Shown piece by piece: positions 1 through 7,791 of a DNA stretch of 21,973 nucleotides (the stretch's first letter is position 1; every line of letters starts with the position of its first letter). The translations under genes were made by a program, and so were the position numbers. Location: assembly GCA_023254645.1 (NCBI GenBank), contig JALRLA010000003.1, forward strand, positions 1 to 21,973, written 5' to 3'. Under the pieces are notes generated by a model. It ran no database searches. It saw nothing but the letters and a program-made list of their open reading frames with translations, and was not told where the DNA came from. This DNA comes from Bacteroidia bacterium (GTDB taxonomy: Bacteria; Bacteroidota; Bacteroidia; NS11-12g; UBA955).

Positions 1-1659
1 AATGCAAGCGGTGACTACATTGTTTCAAAAACTTTCGGTACTGCCCCCAATCGCCAGTTGTGGGTCATGTATGCTTCGGCTACCGAAGCCAATATTGGTA
101 CCGGTTGGTCCTATATGAGCATTGTCTTGGAAGAAAGCAGCAACAACATTTACGTAGTGGACCAGCGTGTTCAGTGCGTGAAAAACAGTGCGGTTTGTTC
201 TGACAAAACCAAATTGACCGTAGGTATGCAAATCGATGGCAGTACCGCCATCAGTCATGCACAATCTCCCGCCTTTGAGTGCAGCAATAACAACGATCCC
301 ACTCCTGCAGACAACCGCTATTTTGCCTTCATGCCTGGTACTCAGCCCGTTGATGCGGCGGTTGCTACTTCCGTGAATTTGGCGCCCTATTTGAAGTTGT
401 CGGAAGCTCCCTTCACAGTTAAAGTGGATGTGGTGAACCAAGGTTCGGCTTCATTGAGCAGTGTCGATTTTGAATACAGCACCGACGGCACCAATTGGGT
501 AGCCGGTACGGCTAGCGGTTTGTCAGTGGCAACCTGCGCCACTTCAACCATCAATCATCCTACTAGCTGGACTCCTTCTGCTGTTGGAACCTACACCGTT
601 AGTGTTCGTTTGACCAAAGTCAACGGTTCCGATGTGACGGCGCCTACCCTGACAAAAACCGTTCAAGTCGTGGATCAGTTTGTCAAGCGCAAAATGTTGA
701 ACGAGGTGTTCACCTCTTCTACTTGTGGTCCTTGCAAGGCGGGTAACGCCAATTACTTGTCCGTCATTGATGGCCGCACCGACCACTCTACCATCAAGTA
801 CCAAGTATGGTGGCCTGGAACGGGTGACCCCTATTGCACCGATGAGATTCGTACCCGTACCTCATTCTACGGCATCAACTCTGTTCCCCGCATGGAAGTA
901 GACGGTGGCTGGGACCAAAACGCCAGCTCTTTCACTACCGCCTTGTACAATGATTTCAGTGCCAAACCTGCTTTTGTAGAAATCAGTGCTACGGCCTCTT
1001 TGACTTGGAAAAACCAAATCACGGCTGACATCACGTTGAATCCTTTGGTGGATTTTACTGGCAGCAACATTCGCTTGTTTGGAGCCATTGTAGAGGGAAC
1101 AACTTACTGGAACATCAAAAGCAATGGAGAAACTCAGTTTGAAGACGTCATGAAAAAGATGATGCCCGATGCTAATGGTATGCTATTGACTGGCGGTCTG
1201 GCCAAGGGTACACCTGTGACCAAGCAGCTGAGTTACGCCTTTGTAGGTGAATATCGCCTTCCTACTGATGGAACTTCGGCCCAGCACATCAAACACGCCT
1301 CAGAAAACAGCGTGGAAACCTGGGACGACTTGAAGGTTGTCATCTTTGTTCAGGACATGACCACCAAAGAGGTGTTGCAATCAGAAACCATCGAGTTGGC
1401 TATGACTTCAGTTGAAGATGTAGATGCCGGTGTCCATGTGTTCCCCAATCCAGCCAATGAGGTGATTTTTGTTCGCAGCAAGGAGGCCTTGAACGCGGGT
1501 ATCGAATTGACCAATGTTCAGGGTCAATTGGTGTACTCGGGTTCTATGAGCAACGGTGTGTGCCAGATTCCTACCCAAGCTTTGGCTGAAGGTATGTATG
1601 TGGTTCGCATGGCAACAGCCAATGGCGTTCACAGCAGCAAAGTGATGGTTCGCCATTAA
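1..1659 (+). CDS. Omp28-like thioredoxin-fold protein with T9SS sorting domain (5' partial)
   Basis: The reading frame is open from base 1, so the N-terminus and any signal peptide lie outside the window; 552 codons remain. In order: an unassigned beta-rich segment; an Ig/CARDB-like segment (roughly codons 135-225); a thioredoxin-like segment opening with VFTSSTCGPCKAGN, with CxxC cysteines at in-window codons 242 and 245 and a later SVPRMEVDGG stretch, as in Omp28-related Bacteroidota outer-membrane proteins; and, from about base 1411, a roughly 80-residue domain beginning VHVFPNPANE and ending KVMVRH, the typical form of a type A T9SS sorting signal. The likely fate is export through the Sec system and then T9SS, with release at or attachment to the cell surface. 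The CGPC motif suggests redox or disulfide chemistry, but substrate and role are unknown. A strong hairpin terminator follows. Family assignment is by motif only. Confidence 0.85.
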   Translation, partial: NASGDYIVSKTFGTAPNRQLWVMYASATEANIGTGWSYMSIVLEESSNNIYVVDQRVQCVKNSAVCSDKTKLTVGMQIDGSTAISHAQSPAFECSNNNDPTPADNRYFAFMPGTQPVDAAVATSVNLAPYLKLSEAPFTVKVDVVNQGSASLSSVDFEYSTDGTNWVAGTASGLSVATCATSTINHPTSWTPSAVGTYTVSVRLTKVNGSDVTAPTLTKTVQVVDQFVKRKMLNEVFTSSTCGPCKAGNANYLSVIDGRTDHSTIKYQVWWPGTGDPYCTDEIRTRTSFYGINSVPRMEVDGGWDQNASSFTTALYNDFSAKPAFVEISATASLTWKNQITADITLNPLVDFTGSNIRLFGAIVEGTTYWNIKSNGETQFEDVMKKMMPDANGMLLTGGLAKGTPVTKQLSYAFVGEYRLPTDGTSAQHIKHASENSVETWDDLKVVIFVQDMTTKEVLQSETIELAMTSVEDVDAGVHVFPNPANEVIFVRSKEALNAGIELTNVQGQLVYSGSMSNGVCQIPTQALAEGMYVVRMATANGVHSSKVMVRH

Positions 1660-1684
1660 TTCTTTGCTTCAAGCACATAAGTAG

Positions 1685-1713
1685 GAGGGCGGCCGTATGG
1701 CCGCCCTCTTTCG
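1685..1713 (+). terminator. Intrinsic terminator after the T9SS-exported protein gene
   Basis: A perfect 10-bp GC-rich stem (1685-1694 with 1699-1708) closes on the 4-nt loop GTAT and is followed by a short T-rich run. It starts 26 nt past the stop codon and separates this gene from the trhO promoter immediately downstream. Confidence 0.8.
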
Positions 1714-1714
1714 T

Positions 1715-1722
1715 TATCTTTG
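1715..1722 (+). promoter_or_regulatory. Bacteroidota -7 box (TATCTTTG) for trhO
   Basis: TATCTTTG matches TAnnTTTG exactly. It lies 24 nt before the trhO ATG, directly behind the preceding terminator. No TTG -33 element is visible at the usual distance because the hairpin occupies it. Confidence 0.6.
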
Positions 1723-1746
1723 CTGCGTTAAATATTTTACCCGACC

Positions 1747-2820
1747 ATGTTATTGCGAAACATTGTTAGCCGGGAGGAATTGAAAAAACGAATGGAGGCT
1801 GATTACAGGCCCTATACCACGATTTCGTTTTACACCTACCATAGGCTCGAAAACCCCAGCGAATTCCGGAATCAGTTGTACCAAGACCTCGTGTCTTTGG
1901 AAGTAGTTGGTCGTATTTATGTGGCCGAAGAGGGCATCAATGCCCAAATAGCTTTGCCCAGTGAACGATTTGAGGCCTTTAGAGAATACCTGTATGGCTA
2001 CGATTTCTTGAATGGGTTGCGTTTGAATGTGGCCATAGAGGAGAAGCAAAAGAGCTTCATCAAATTGGACGTCAAGGTGAGGGCCAAAATTGTCGCTGAT
2101 GGCATTGAAGATCCTCAGTTTGATCCTTCCAATCGCGGCAAATACATGCGTGCAGCCGAGTGGAATCAGGCACTTCAAGATCCTAATACTGTGGTCATAG
2201 ACATGCGCAACCATTACGAGAGCGAAGTCGGCAAGTTTGAAGGGGCGGTATGTCCTGATGCTGATACCTTTCGCGAAGAACTTCAAGGGGTCATTGATGA
2301 GCATGATCACGATCGCGATAAACGCATTCTGATGTATTGCACGGGCGGCATTCGCTGCGAAAAAGCCAGTGCGTGGATGAAGTACAAGGGCTTCAACGAA
2401 GTCTACCATTTGGAGGGCGGAATCATCAATTACGTCAACCAAGTCAAGCAAGAAGGCCTGGGCAATCGCTTCCAAGGCGTCAATTTTGTTTTTGATCAGC
2501 GTTTGGCTGAGCGGGTTTCTGACGATGTGATCTCCCGCTGCCACCAATGCGGTGAGCCGGCCGATACCCACATCAATTGTGGCAATACGGGTTGCCATTT
2601 GTTGTTCATTCAGTGTGCGGCCTGTGCCGAAAAATACCAGGCCTGTTGCAGCGAGGTGTGCAGCCAAATCGCGGCTTTGCCCGAAGAAGACCAGCGCATC
2701 ATTCGCAAGGGCCAGGGTCCTTTGAAGCGTTTTTCCAAGGGTAGGTTTGTGGCCAATCCGCAGGGATTCAACTGGGAAGAGATCCAAAAGCTTTTATTAA
2801 AATCAAAAGGATTAGAATAA
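1747..2820 (+). CDS. trhO: tRNA uridine(34) hydroxylase, rhodanese family (TrhO/YceA)
   Basis: The 357-residue protein matches the TrhO (YceA) family, which catalyses prephenate-independent, oxygen-dependent hydroxylation of uridine 34 at the wobble position of certain tRNAs to give ho5U. Visible order: an N-terminal acylphosphatase-like domain (to about residue 110), a rhodanese domain (about 135-235) with the active-site segment MYCTGGIRCEKA (Cys198 is the expected catalytic residue, Cys204 follows), then a cysteine-rich tail with Cys265, 268, 278, 283, 290, 293, 300, 301 and 305, typical of the longer family members and probably metal-binding. The ATG at 1747 is the first start after the TATCTTTG box. 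It is probably monocistronic: the next gene has its own promoter-like box. The protein is cytosolic. Family identification is firm; the zinc role is inferred. Confidence 0.93.
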   Translation: MLLRNIVSREELKKRMEADYRPYTTISFYTYHRLENPSEFRNQLYQDLVSLEVVGRIYVAEEGINAQIALPSERFEAFREYLYGYDFLNGLRLNVAIEEKQKSFIKLDVKVRAKIVADGIEDPQFDPSNRGKYMRAAEWNQALQDPNTVVIDMRNHYESEVGKFEGAVCPDADTFREELQGVIDEHDHDRDKRILMYCTGGIRCEKASAWMKYKGFNEVYHLEGGIINYVNQVKQEGLGNRFQGVNFVFDQRLAERVSDDVISRCHQCGEPADTHINCGNTGCHLLFIQCAACAEKYQACCSEVCSQIAALPEEDQRIIRKGQGPLKRFSKGRFVANPQGFNWEEIQKLLLKSKGLE

Positions 2821-2882
2821 TTCGGCACGGAATTCGTTAATGGAGTTCAAGACCTTGAACGCTCAACCCAACTTGAAAACTG

Positions 2883-2890
2883 TATCTTTG
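2883..2890 (+). promoter_or_regulatory. Bacteroidota -7 box (TATCTTTG) for the DUF4468-like gene
   Basis: TATCTTTG is identical to the box in front of trhO and lies 15 nt before the ATG at 2906. It argues against the in-frame ATG at 2840, which would put the box inside coding sequence. A TTG at 2855-2857 is 25 nt upstream, slightly too far for an ideal -33 element. Confidence 0.5.
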
Positions 2891-2905
2891 CCCGCTCTTG
2901 CTGAC

Positions 2906-3673
2906 ATGAAGAATGATTTCAGAGGCCTAAGGCCCTCATTTATTACTTTAATGATTACCCTAACGGTGCTTTTTAGTAGCGCTAATCTAAAAGCCCAAGA
3001 TTGGGGGTTTGAAGGGGATGATAGCGGTTCAGGCGACAGTACGGAACTTGGAACTGGAGATGCGGGTGCTGATCCTTGGGGTAGCGGAGGTGACGGAGGC
3101 GGATGGGGCTTTGGCGGAGAAGAAGAAGAAGAAGAGTGGGTTCAACCCAAAGCCGTTTATGTGCGCTTCGTGCCTCCTTATGATAGTTTGCGCGAAGTGA
3201 TTTACTACGAAGGCGTCGTAGAAGACTGGGAGTGCGAAACATGTACATCCGATTCGCTGTATTACCGAGCTAAGAATTTCTTAGAGGAGCGCTTTGGCAA
3301 AAAGGCCGTTAAGGAGATGCTCGTGGAAGACGTCGTCATGGAGCGAATCACGATGGTCATTACCATTCCCATGATCACCAAGCACGGGGAGCACAAAACC
3401 AAAGAAGAGGGCAAGATGGAATACCGAATGACCCTTCGATTCAAAGACGATCGATACCGCTACCAATTTTCCAATTTCGTGCACATTGAGGCCGAAGATG
3501 GAACCAGTGGCAAGCAGACCCGTACCTACCACGAATACTACATGCGATTGAAAAAAGGATTTCAGCTGACCGATTACTATTTGTTGGCGGCCGATCGCGA
3601 GGTGAAGGACATGGTAGAGGGTATCAAATATGCGCTTCGAGGCCCTTATCAGCCCGACGAAGACGACTGGTAG
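2906..3673 (+). CDS. Exported DUF4468-like protein with acidic/glycine-rich linker
   Basis: The protein has 255 residues from the ATG at 2906. I chose this start over the ATG at 2840 because it begins a normal signal peptide (a charged start, a hydrophobic core around LMITLTVLFSS, and cleavage after KAQ) and sits 15 nt past a TATCTTTG box. After cleavage comes a low-complexity D/G/S/E-rich linker that includes six glutamates from a GAA repeat (3119-3136). A folded domain follows, with YEGVVE, LYYRAKNFLEERFG and FKDDRYRYQFSNF. This pattern (conversion of a small input from YxGVV through an RAKxW-like helix to DGRYRYxxxNF) resembles DUF4468, a TBP-like-fold domain common in exported Bacteroidota proteins. 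Function is unknown. No lipobox cysteine follows the signal, so a periplasmic or secreted protein is likely. The domain assignment is from memory of the family pattern. Confidence 0.75.
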   Translation: MKNDFRGLRPSFITLMITLTVLFSSANLKAQDWGFEGDDSGSGDSTELGTGDAGADPWGSGGDGGGWGFGGEEEEEEWVQPKAVYVRFVPPYDSLREVIYYEGVVEDWECETCTSDSLYYRAKNFLEERFGKKAVKEMLVEDVVMERITMVITIPMITKHGEHKTKEEGKMEYRMTLRFKDDRYRYQFSNFVHIEAEDGTSGKQTRTYHEYYMRLKKGFQLTDYYLLAADREVKDMVEGIKYALRGPYQPDEDDW

Positions 3674-3762
3674 CCCAAGGCTCAATTCTGCTAGGAATGA
3701 CCCTAATTTTCCTCGTGTGAACTGTCTATTTCAGACGAGCAGCAAAAAAGTTTGTGGATATC

Positions 3763-3793
3763 TTGTCAAGGCAGAATTATTGTGCTATTTTTG
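3763..3793 (+). promoter_or_regulatory. Promoter of the rplM-rpsI-rpsB-tsf operon
   Basis: TTG at 3763-3765 is followed 20 nt later by TATTTTTG at 3786-3793. Both elements and the spacing fit the Bacteroidota housekeeping sigma consensus (TTTG or TTG, about 19-21 nt, TAnnTTTG). The predicted 5' leader to the GTG at 3829 is about 30 nt, too short for a large r-protein autoregulatory structure. Confidence 0.75.
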
Positions 3794-3828
3794 CAACCCC
3801 AAAAAACCGAAACAAGGGATAGTATAAC

Positions 3829-4266
3829 GTGAATCCGCTGAGTACATACAAAACAATTTCGCTCAACGCAGCCACTGTTGACAAGAAGTGGCACGTCGTT
3901 GACGCTGAAGGTCAGACATTGGGCCGCATGGCCTCTCAAATTGCCGCAGTAGTTCGTGGCAAAAACAAGCCTGGCTTTACCCCGCACGTTGATTGCGGAG
4001 ACAATGTGATCGTCATCAACGCTGAGAAAGTGGTGTTAACAGGTTTCAAATCTGACAAGAAAGAATACCTCCGTCACACGGGTTATCCCGGCGGTCAGCG
4101 CAGCACTTTGGCCAAAAACATGAAGCCTTCTCGTTTGATTGAGGAAGCCGTTCGCGGCATGTTGCCTAAGAACCGTTTGGGTCGCAAGTTGTTTACCAAT
4201 TTGTTCGTTTACGAAGGCACTGAGCATCCTCATGCCGCTCAACAACCTAAGCCCTTGACTTTCTAA
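3829..4266 (+). CDS. rplM: 50S ribosomal protein L13
   Basis: The 145-residue protein is a clear L13: [46 protein letters not shown] and the Bacteroidota-style ending [11 protein letters not shown]13 binds 23S rRNA early in large-subunit assembly. The start is GTG at 3829: an in-frame TAG lies just upstream (3820-3822) and no ATG occurs until well into the conserved domain, so GTG is the only reasonable choice. An AAGGGA sequence about 9 nt upstream looks Shine-Dalgarno-like, unusual in this window and perhaps compensating for the weak start codon. It is first in a four-gene translation operon; the rpsI start is 11 nt downstream. Confidence 0.97.
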   Translation: MNPLSTYKTISLNAATVDKKWHVVDAEGQTLGRMASQIAAVVRGKNKPGFTPHVDCGDNVIVINAEKVVLTGFKSDKKEYLRHTGYPGGQRSTLAKNMKPSRLIEEAVRGMLPKNRLGRKLFTNLFVYEGTEHPHAAQQPKPLTF

Positions 4267-4277
4267 GATTCTATAGC

Positions 4278-4658
4278 ATGATCAATAATTCTGGAAGAAG
4301 AAAAGCCGCTGTAGCCCGTATTTACCTGACTGAAGGTAGCGGTGTTATCACAGTGAATAAGAAGCCCTTGGATCAATATTTCCCATTGGCATGGCACCAG
4401 ACCGCTGTTCAGTCTCCCTTGGACTTGACTGAAAACGGTGGCAAGTACGATGTAGTTGTCAACGTTCGCGGTGGTGGTATCTCTGGTCAAGCAGAAGCCA
4501 TTCGCTTGGGTATCTCTAAGGCCTTGGTAGACATCAACGGCGAATTCAAGAGCTCTTTGCGTCACGCAGGCTTCATGACCCGCGACTCTCGCGTGGTTGA
4601 ACGTAAGAAAAGCGGTCAGAAGAAGGCCCGTAAGCGCTTCCAGTTCTCTAAACGTTAA
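4278..4658 (+). CDS. rpsI: 30S ribosomal protein S9
   Basis: The 126-residue protein has the S9 signature: [12 protein letters not shown] near the N-terminus, [22 protein letters not shown] in the middle, and the invariant basic tail ending RFQFSKR, whose terminal Lys-Arg contacts P-site tRNA. The L13-S9 gene pair is conserved across bacteria, and here rpsB and tsf follow directly, 8 nt further on. The ATG at 4278 gives the expected family length. No Shine-Dalgarno sequence is visible. Confidence 0.97.
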   Translation: MINNSGRRKAAVARIYLTEGSGVITVNKKPLDQYFPLAWHQTAVQSPLDLTENGGKYDVVVNVRGGGISGQAEAIRLGISKALVDINGEFKSSLRHAGFMTRDSRVVERKKSGQKKARKRFQFSKR

Positions 4659-4666
4659 TCATTACA

Positions 4667-5413
4667 ATGGCTTATACGCAACAAGACTTGATGGATGCTG
4701 GTGTACACTTTGGACACCTCACCCGCAAATGGAATCCCAAAATGGCTCCTTACATTTTCATGGAGCAAAATGGCATTCACATTATCGATCTGAAAAAGAC
4801 CGAAGCCAAATTGGAAGAAGCCAAATCGGCTATCCGCAATATCGCCAAATCTGGTCGCCGCATTTTGTTTGTAGCAACTAAGAAGCAGGCCAAAGAAATC
4901 GTGTCTCAAGAAGCCCAGCGCGCTGGTATGCCTTACGTGACCGAGCGTTGGTTGGGTGGCATGTTGACCAACTTCCAGACTGTTCGCCGCAGCATTAAGC
5001 GCATGCAGGTCATCGACCGCATGGCCACTGACGGAACTTTCGAGCGCATCAACAAAAAGGAGCGTTTGATGTTGGACCGTGAGAAAGCCAAGTTGTCTCG
5101 CATGTTGGGTGGTATCGAAGACATGACCAAATTGCCTGGTGCTATCTTCATGGTAGACGTAAAGCGTGAGCACATTGCTGTTGCTGAGGCCATGCGTTTG
5201 AATATCCCCACCTTTGCTTTGGTAGACACAAACTCTGATCCTACCAACATCGATTTTGCCATCCCTGGTAATGACGATGCTTCTAAGAGCATTCACTTGA
5301 TCGTTTCTGAGTTGGCCAACGCCATTTTGGAAGGTTCTGCTGAGCGCAAGAAGGAGAAGAACGAAGAGGAAACTAAAAAAGTGGCTGTTGAAGCCGAAAC
5401 CCAAGAAGGGTAA
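4667..5413 (+). CDS. rpsB: 30S ribosomal protein S2
   Basis: The 248-residue protein is S2: [17 protein letters not shown] at the N-terminus, [26 protein letters not shown], and [24 protein letters not shown]2 binds at the head-body junction of the small subunit and is added late, helping recruit S1. The C-terminal tail is highly charged ([13 protein letters not shown]), as in many Bacteroidota S2 proteins. It lies between rpsI (8 nt) and tsf (12 nt), the classical rpsB-tsf arrangement. Leucine is encoded almost exclusively by TTG. Confidence 0.97.
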   Translation: MAYTQQDLMDAGVHFGHLTRKWNPKMAPYIFMEQNGIHIIDLKKTEAKLEEAKSAIRNIAKSGRRILFVATKKQAKEIVSQEAQRAGMPYVTERWLGGMLTNFQTVRRSIKRMQVIDRMATDGTFERINKKERLMLDREKAKLSRMLGGIEDMTKLPGAIFMVDVKREHIAVAEAMRLNIPTFALVDTNSDPTNIDFAIPGNDDASKSIHLIVSELANAILEGSAERKKEKNEEETKKVAVEAETQEG

Positions 5414-5425
5414 TCTCTCGATTTT

Positions 5426-6259
5426 ATGACGAATATTTCTGCTGCTGACGTAAACAAGTTGCGCCAAATGACCGGTGCTGGCTTGATGGATTGTAAGAAA
5501 GCTTTGATGGAAACCTCTGGTGACTTTGAAGCTGCTATCGATTACTTGCGTAAGAAAGGCGCCAAAATCTCTGAGAAGCGTTCCGATCGCGATGCTTCAG
5601 AAGGCGCTGTTATTGCCATGACTTCTGCTGATGCTTCAGCAGGTGTGATCATCGAATTGAACTGCGAAACTGATTTCGTAGCCAAGAACGATGGCTTTGT
5701 GGCCTTCGCTAAAGAAGTTGCTGAGATTGCTTTGAACAGCAAGCCTGCTGATTTGGACGCTTTGAAAGCCCTTCCCATGGGTGATGCTACCATTTCTGCT
5801 CGTTTGTTGGACGAGATGGCCAAAATCGGTGAAAAAATTGACGTGTCGAAGTATACCTTGATGGAAGGTGCCAACGTGGTATCTTACATTCACGGAGCTA
5901 ACCGCATGGGTGTTTTGGTTGAGTTGAGCGCTGCTCCTACTGAAGCCAATACCGTTGCTGGTAAAGACGTAGCTATGCAAATTGCCGCTATGAACCCTGT
6001 AGCTGTTGATAAGAGTGGTGTTGACGCTTCTCGCATCGAGCGCGAAATGGAGATTGGCCGCGAGCAAGCTCGTGCCGAAGGCAAGCCAGAAGCCATGATT
6101 GATCGCATCGCTGAAGGTAAATTGAACAAGTTCTTTAAGGAGAGTACTTTGTTGAGTCAAGAGTTCGTGAAAGACAGCTCTAAGACCGTTGAAAAGATGC
6201 TTTCTGATGTAGAAGCTGGATTGACTGTGAAGCAATTCACACGAGTTCAACTCGGATAA
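5426..6259 (+). CDS. tsf: Elongation factor Ts
   Basis: The 277-residue EF-Ts promotes GDP release from EF-Tu. The N-terminal UBA-like domain carries the signature TGAGLMDCKKAL. The core contains the EF-Tu-contacting TDFVAKN segment (CETDFVAKNDGF), the dimer-like repeats of this family and a coiled-coil-like region near KEST. The length matches family members with a single core. It is the last gene of the rplM-rpsI-rpsB-tsf operon; a strong intrinsic terminator begins 18 nt after the stop codon. Codon use is strongly TTG-biased for leucine, consistent with high expression. Confidence 0.97.
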   Translation: MTNISAADVNKLRQMTGAGLMDCKKALMETSGDFEAAIDYLRKKGAKISEKRSDRDASEGAVIAMTSADASAGVIIELNCETDFVAKNDGFVAFAKEVAEIALNSKPADLDALKALPMGDATISARLLDEMAKIGEKIDVSKYTLMEGANVVSYIHGANRMGVLVELSAAPTEANTVAGKDVAMQIAAMNPVAVDKSGVDASRIEREMEIGREQARAEGKPEAMIDRIAEGKLNKFFKESTLLSQEFVKDSSKTVEKMLSDVEAGLTVKQFTRVQLG

Positions 6260-6277
6260 TTTGAAATTTCTCAAAAG

Positions 6278-6305
6278 AATCCCTCAATTTTGAGGGATTT
6301 TTTTT
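6278..6305 (+). terminator. Intrinsic terminator after tsf
   Basis: The inverted repeat AATCCCTCAA / TTGAGGGATT (6278-6287 and 6290-6299) has a tight loop and runs straight into eight T residues (6298-6305). It ends the ribosomal operon and separates it from pyrH at 6335. Confidence 0.9.
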
Positions 6306-6334
6306 GCGCCCTACCCCAAAACCCCTCTATCCCA

Positions 6335-7045
6335 ATGAAATACAAACGCATACTCCTCAAGCTCAGTGGTGAAAGCCTCATGGGCAAACAAGCTTACGGT
6401 ATCGATGCCGACATGTTGGCCCAATACGCAGAAGAAGTCAAGACGGTGGTAGAAGCCGGAGTGGAAGTGGCCATAGTCATTGGCGGCGGCAATATCTATC
6501 GCGGTGTACAAGGAGCCCAAGGGGGTGTCGTGGATCGTGCTACGGGCGACTACATGGGTATGTTGGCTACCATGATCAATGCCATGGCCTTGCAAGGTGC
6601 CTTTGAAAAGGCGGGTTTAACTACTCGTTTGCTATCGGCCATCAAAATGGAGCAAATTTCCGAGCCCTTCATTCGTCGCAGAGCTATGCGTCATTTGGAA
6701 AAAGGCCGTGTGGCCATTTTTGGCGCTGGAACAGGCAATCCCTATTTTACTACCGATACGGCCGCTAGTTTGCGTGCAGTAGAAATTGAAGCCGATGTGG
6801 TCATCAAAGGGACGCGTGTAGACGGTATTTACGACAAAGACCCAGAGAAGTACAGCGACGCCGTGAAATACGATCAAATCAGCTTTAAAAAGGTTTATGA
6901 GATGGGTTTGGAGGTGATGGACCTTACAGCCATTACTCTGTGCCAAGAAAACCGCAAGCCCATTGTGGTGTTTGACATGAACGAATCAGGCAATCTGTTG
7001 CGTCTGGTGAAGGGCGAAGCCATCGGTACTACCGTCAGCGAATAA
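6335..7045 (+). CDS. pyrH: UMP kinase
   Basis: The 236-residue amino-acid-kinase-fold protein phosphorylates UMP to UDP in pyrimidine nucleotide synthesis. Visible motifs: [15 protein letters not shown] (phosphate-binding start), [22 protein letters not shown], and [16 protein letters not shown], all diagnostic for bacterial PyrH. I placed the start at the ATG at 6335. The frame can be extended to a TTG at 6290, but that codon lies inside the tsf terminator. The rpsB-tsf-pyrH order is widespread in bacteria. I see no clear TAnnTTTG promoter in the 30 nt between the terminator and the start, so how it is transcribed is uncertain (read-through or an atypical promoter). Confidence 0.96.
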   Translation: MKYKRILLKLSGESLMGKQAYGIDADMLAQYAEEVKTVVEAGVEVAIVIGGGNIYRGVQGAQGGVVDRATGDYMGMLATMINAMALQGAFEKAGLTTRLLSAIKMEQISEPFIRRRAMRHLEKGRVAIFGAGTGNPYFTTDTAASLRAVEIEADVVIKGTRVDGIYDKDPEKYSDAVKYDQISFKKVYEMGLEVMDLTAITLCQENRKPIVVFDMNESGNLLRLVKGEAIGTTVSE

Positions 7046-7048
7046 AGT

Positions 7049-7306
7049 ATGGGAGTGTCCCGCTGTGATCTGCAGGGCAACATTCATGTGCAGCTAGAAT
7101 GGGAGCAGCGCATCAAAAGTTTGCACCCGCAATTGCGAGCTTCGGGGCTATCACGGCCAGCCTTGCGGGCACTTTGGCGAATAGGTGTGCGAGAGCCCAG
7201 TGACTTGAGTCGTTTTACGGAATACCAATTGTTGTCTGAACACGGATTGGGTCAGGCCGGTATGCGCATTTTAAAGGAAACATTTTCCGATATTCTGAAA
7301 CCTTAA
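7049..7306 (+). CDS. Small helix-hairpin-helix protein resembling RNA polymerase alpha-CTD
   Basis: The 85-residue protein starts 3 nt after the pyrH stop codon, so the two are almost certainly cotranscribed. From about residue 32, LSRPALRALWRIGVREPSDLSRFTEYQLLSEHGLGQAGMRIL follows the alpha C-terminal-domain pattern (a helix with conserved ALxxLxxxGI, then xxDLxxxTExxLLxxxGLGxxxxxxL), a double helix-hairpin-helix fold that binds DNA without sequence specificity in related proteins. The first 30 residues are unassigned. Similar small alpha-CTD-like proteins exist in Bacteroidota but, as far as I recall, lack an established function. A bidirectional terminator follows at 7384. No second domain is visible. 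Confidence 0.75.
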   Translation: MGVSRCDLQGNIHVQLEWEQRIKSLHPQLRASGLSRPALRALWRIGVREPSDLSRFTEYQLLSEHGLGQAGMRILKETFSDILKP

Positions 7307-7383
7307 AGGCCGTTCGGGTCGATGTTCGGCCCACGATTCCCAGAATGAATAAAGGCTCTCCAGGGCTTTGAGTTTAGGCCATA

Positions 7384-7413
7384 AAAAAAGCCCGGCTTTG
7401 GGCCAGGCTTTTT
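7384..7413. terminator. Bidirectional terminator between the pyrH operon and rpsT
   Basis: A 10-bp stem (7387-7396 with 7402-7411, one G-U pair in the minus-strand RNA) has a 5-nt loop. Seen from the minus strand, where rpsT ends, it runs into at least six U residues; from the plus strand it ends with five T residues. It therefore plausibly terminates both converging transcripts. The intervening 7307-7380 stretch holds nothing else that I can identify. Confidence 0.85.
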
Positions 7414-7431
7414 CAAAGGGGTTGTATTGGC

Positions 7432-7686
7432 TTATGCCAAAGAGTCAACGTGCTTTTTCAAGCTTGACTTCAAGTTTCCAGCTTTGTTTTTGTGGATGAC
7501 GTTGCGCTTTGCCAATTTGTCTAGTGCGCTAAACGCCATTGACAACAAGCTTTCAGCTTCGCTCTTGGAAGCCGCTTTGCGAATATTTTTCACGATAGTA
7601 CGCGCGGTTTTGTGCTGATAGCGGTTCAAATCGCGCTTTGCTTCGTTTGATCGGATTCTCTTGATTGCTGACTTATGATTTGCCAT
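7432..7686 (-). CDS. rpsT: 30S ribosomal protein S20
   Basis: The 84-residue basic, all-helical protein begins MANHKSAIKRIRSNEAKR, the standard S20 N-terminus, and contains the central KTARTIVKNI helix and the KNKAGNLKSSLKKHV ending. It binds 16S rRNA in the small-subunit body. It stands alone on the minus strand, with its own strong promoter upstream (TTTG, 19 nt, TACCTTTG) and its own terminator downstream, as is common for rpsT. Confidence 0.97.
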   Translation of the reverse strand: MANHKSAIKRIRSNEAKRDLNRYQHKTARTIVKNIRKAASKSEAESLLSMAFSALDKLAKRNVIHKNKAGNLKSSLKKHVDSLA

Positions 7687-7706
7687 TTCTTTGCTAAAAA
7701 GGATTG

Positions 7707-7737
7707 CAAAGGTACGTGAATCCTCAATACTTTCAAA
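7707..7737 (-). promoter_or_regulatory. Promoter of rpsT
   Basis: On the minus strand, TTTG (complement of 7734-7737) is followed by 19 nt and then TACCTTTG (complement of 7707-7714), an exact match in sequence and spacing to the Bacteroidota consensus. The ATG lies 20 nt past the box. It is the best-formed promoter in the window. Confidence 0.85.
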
Positions 7738-7791
7738 GAAATTTTGGAAAATATCAACTGAGTTCTAGGCTGTCCAAAAGCCAGGATGAAA

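Noticed and set aside
1750..2787. 345-codon minus-strand open frame opposite trhO
   Set aside because: It mirrors the conserved trhO gene; no recognisable protein family, and trhO coding evidence (rhodanese motif) is decisive.
3117..3136. GAA repeat as a phase-variation switch
   Set aside because: The unit is three bases and sits in frame, so length changes cannot cause a frameshift.
4655..5467. 270-codon minus-strand frame opposite rpsB
   Set aside because: Antisense shadow of S2, produced by its biased codon use; no domain similarity.
6290..6334. N-terminal extension of pyrH from a TTG at 6290
   Set aside because: The TTG lies inside the tsf terminator stem, and the added residues ([11 protein letters not shown]...) match no UMP kinase; the ATG at 6335 gives the standard N-terminus.
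7765..7790. GGCT/AGCC hairpin downstream of the ferredoxin gene as a terminator
   Set aside because: The stem is only four or five pairs with no T-run on either strand; too weak to call.
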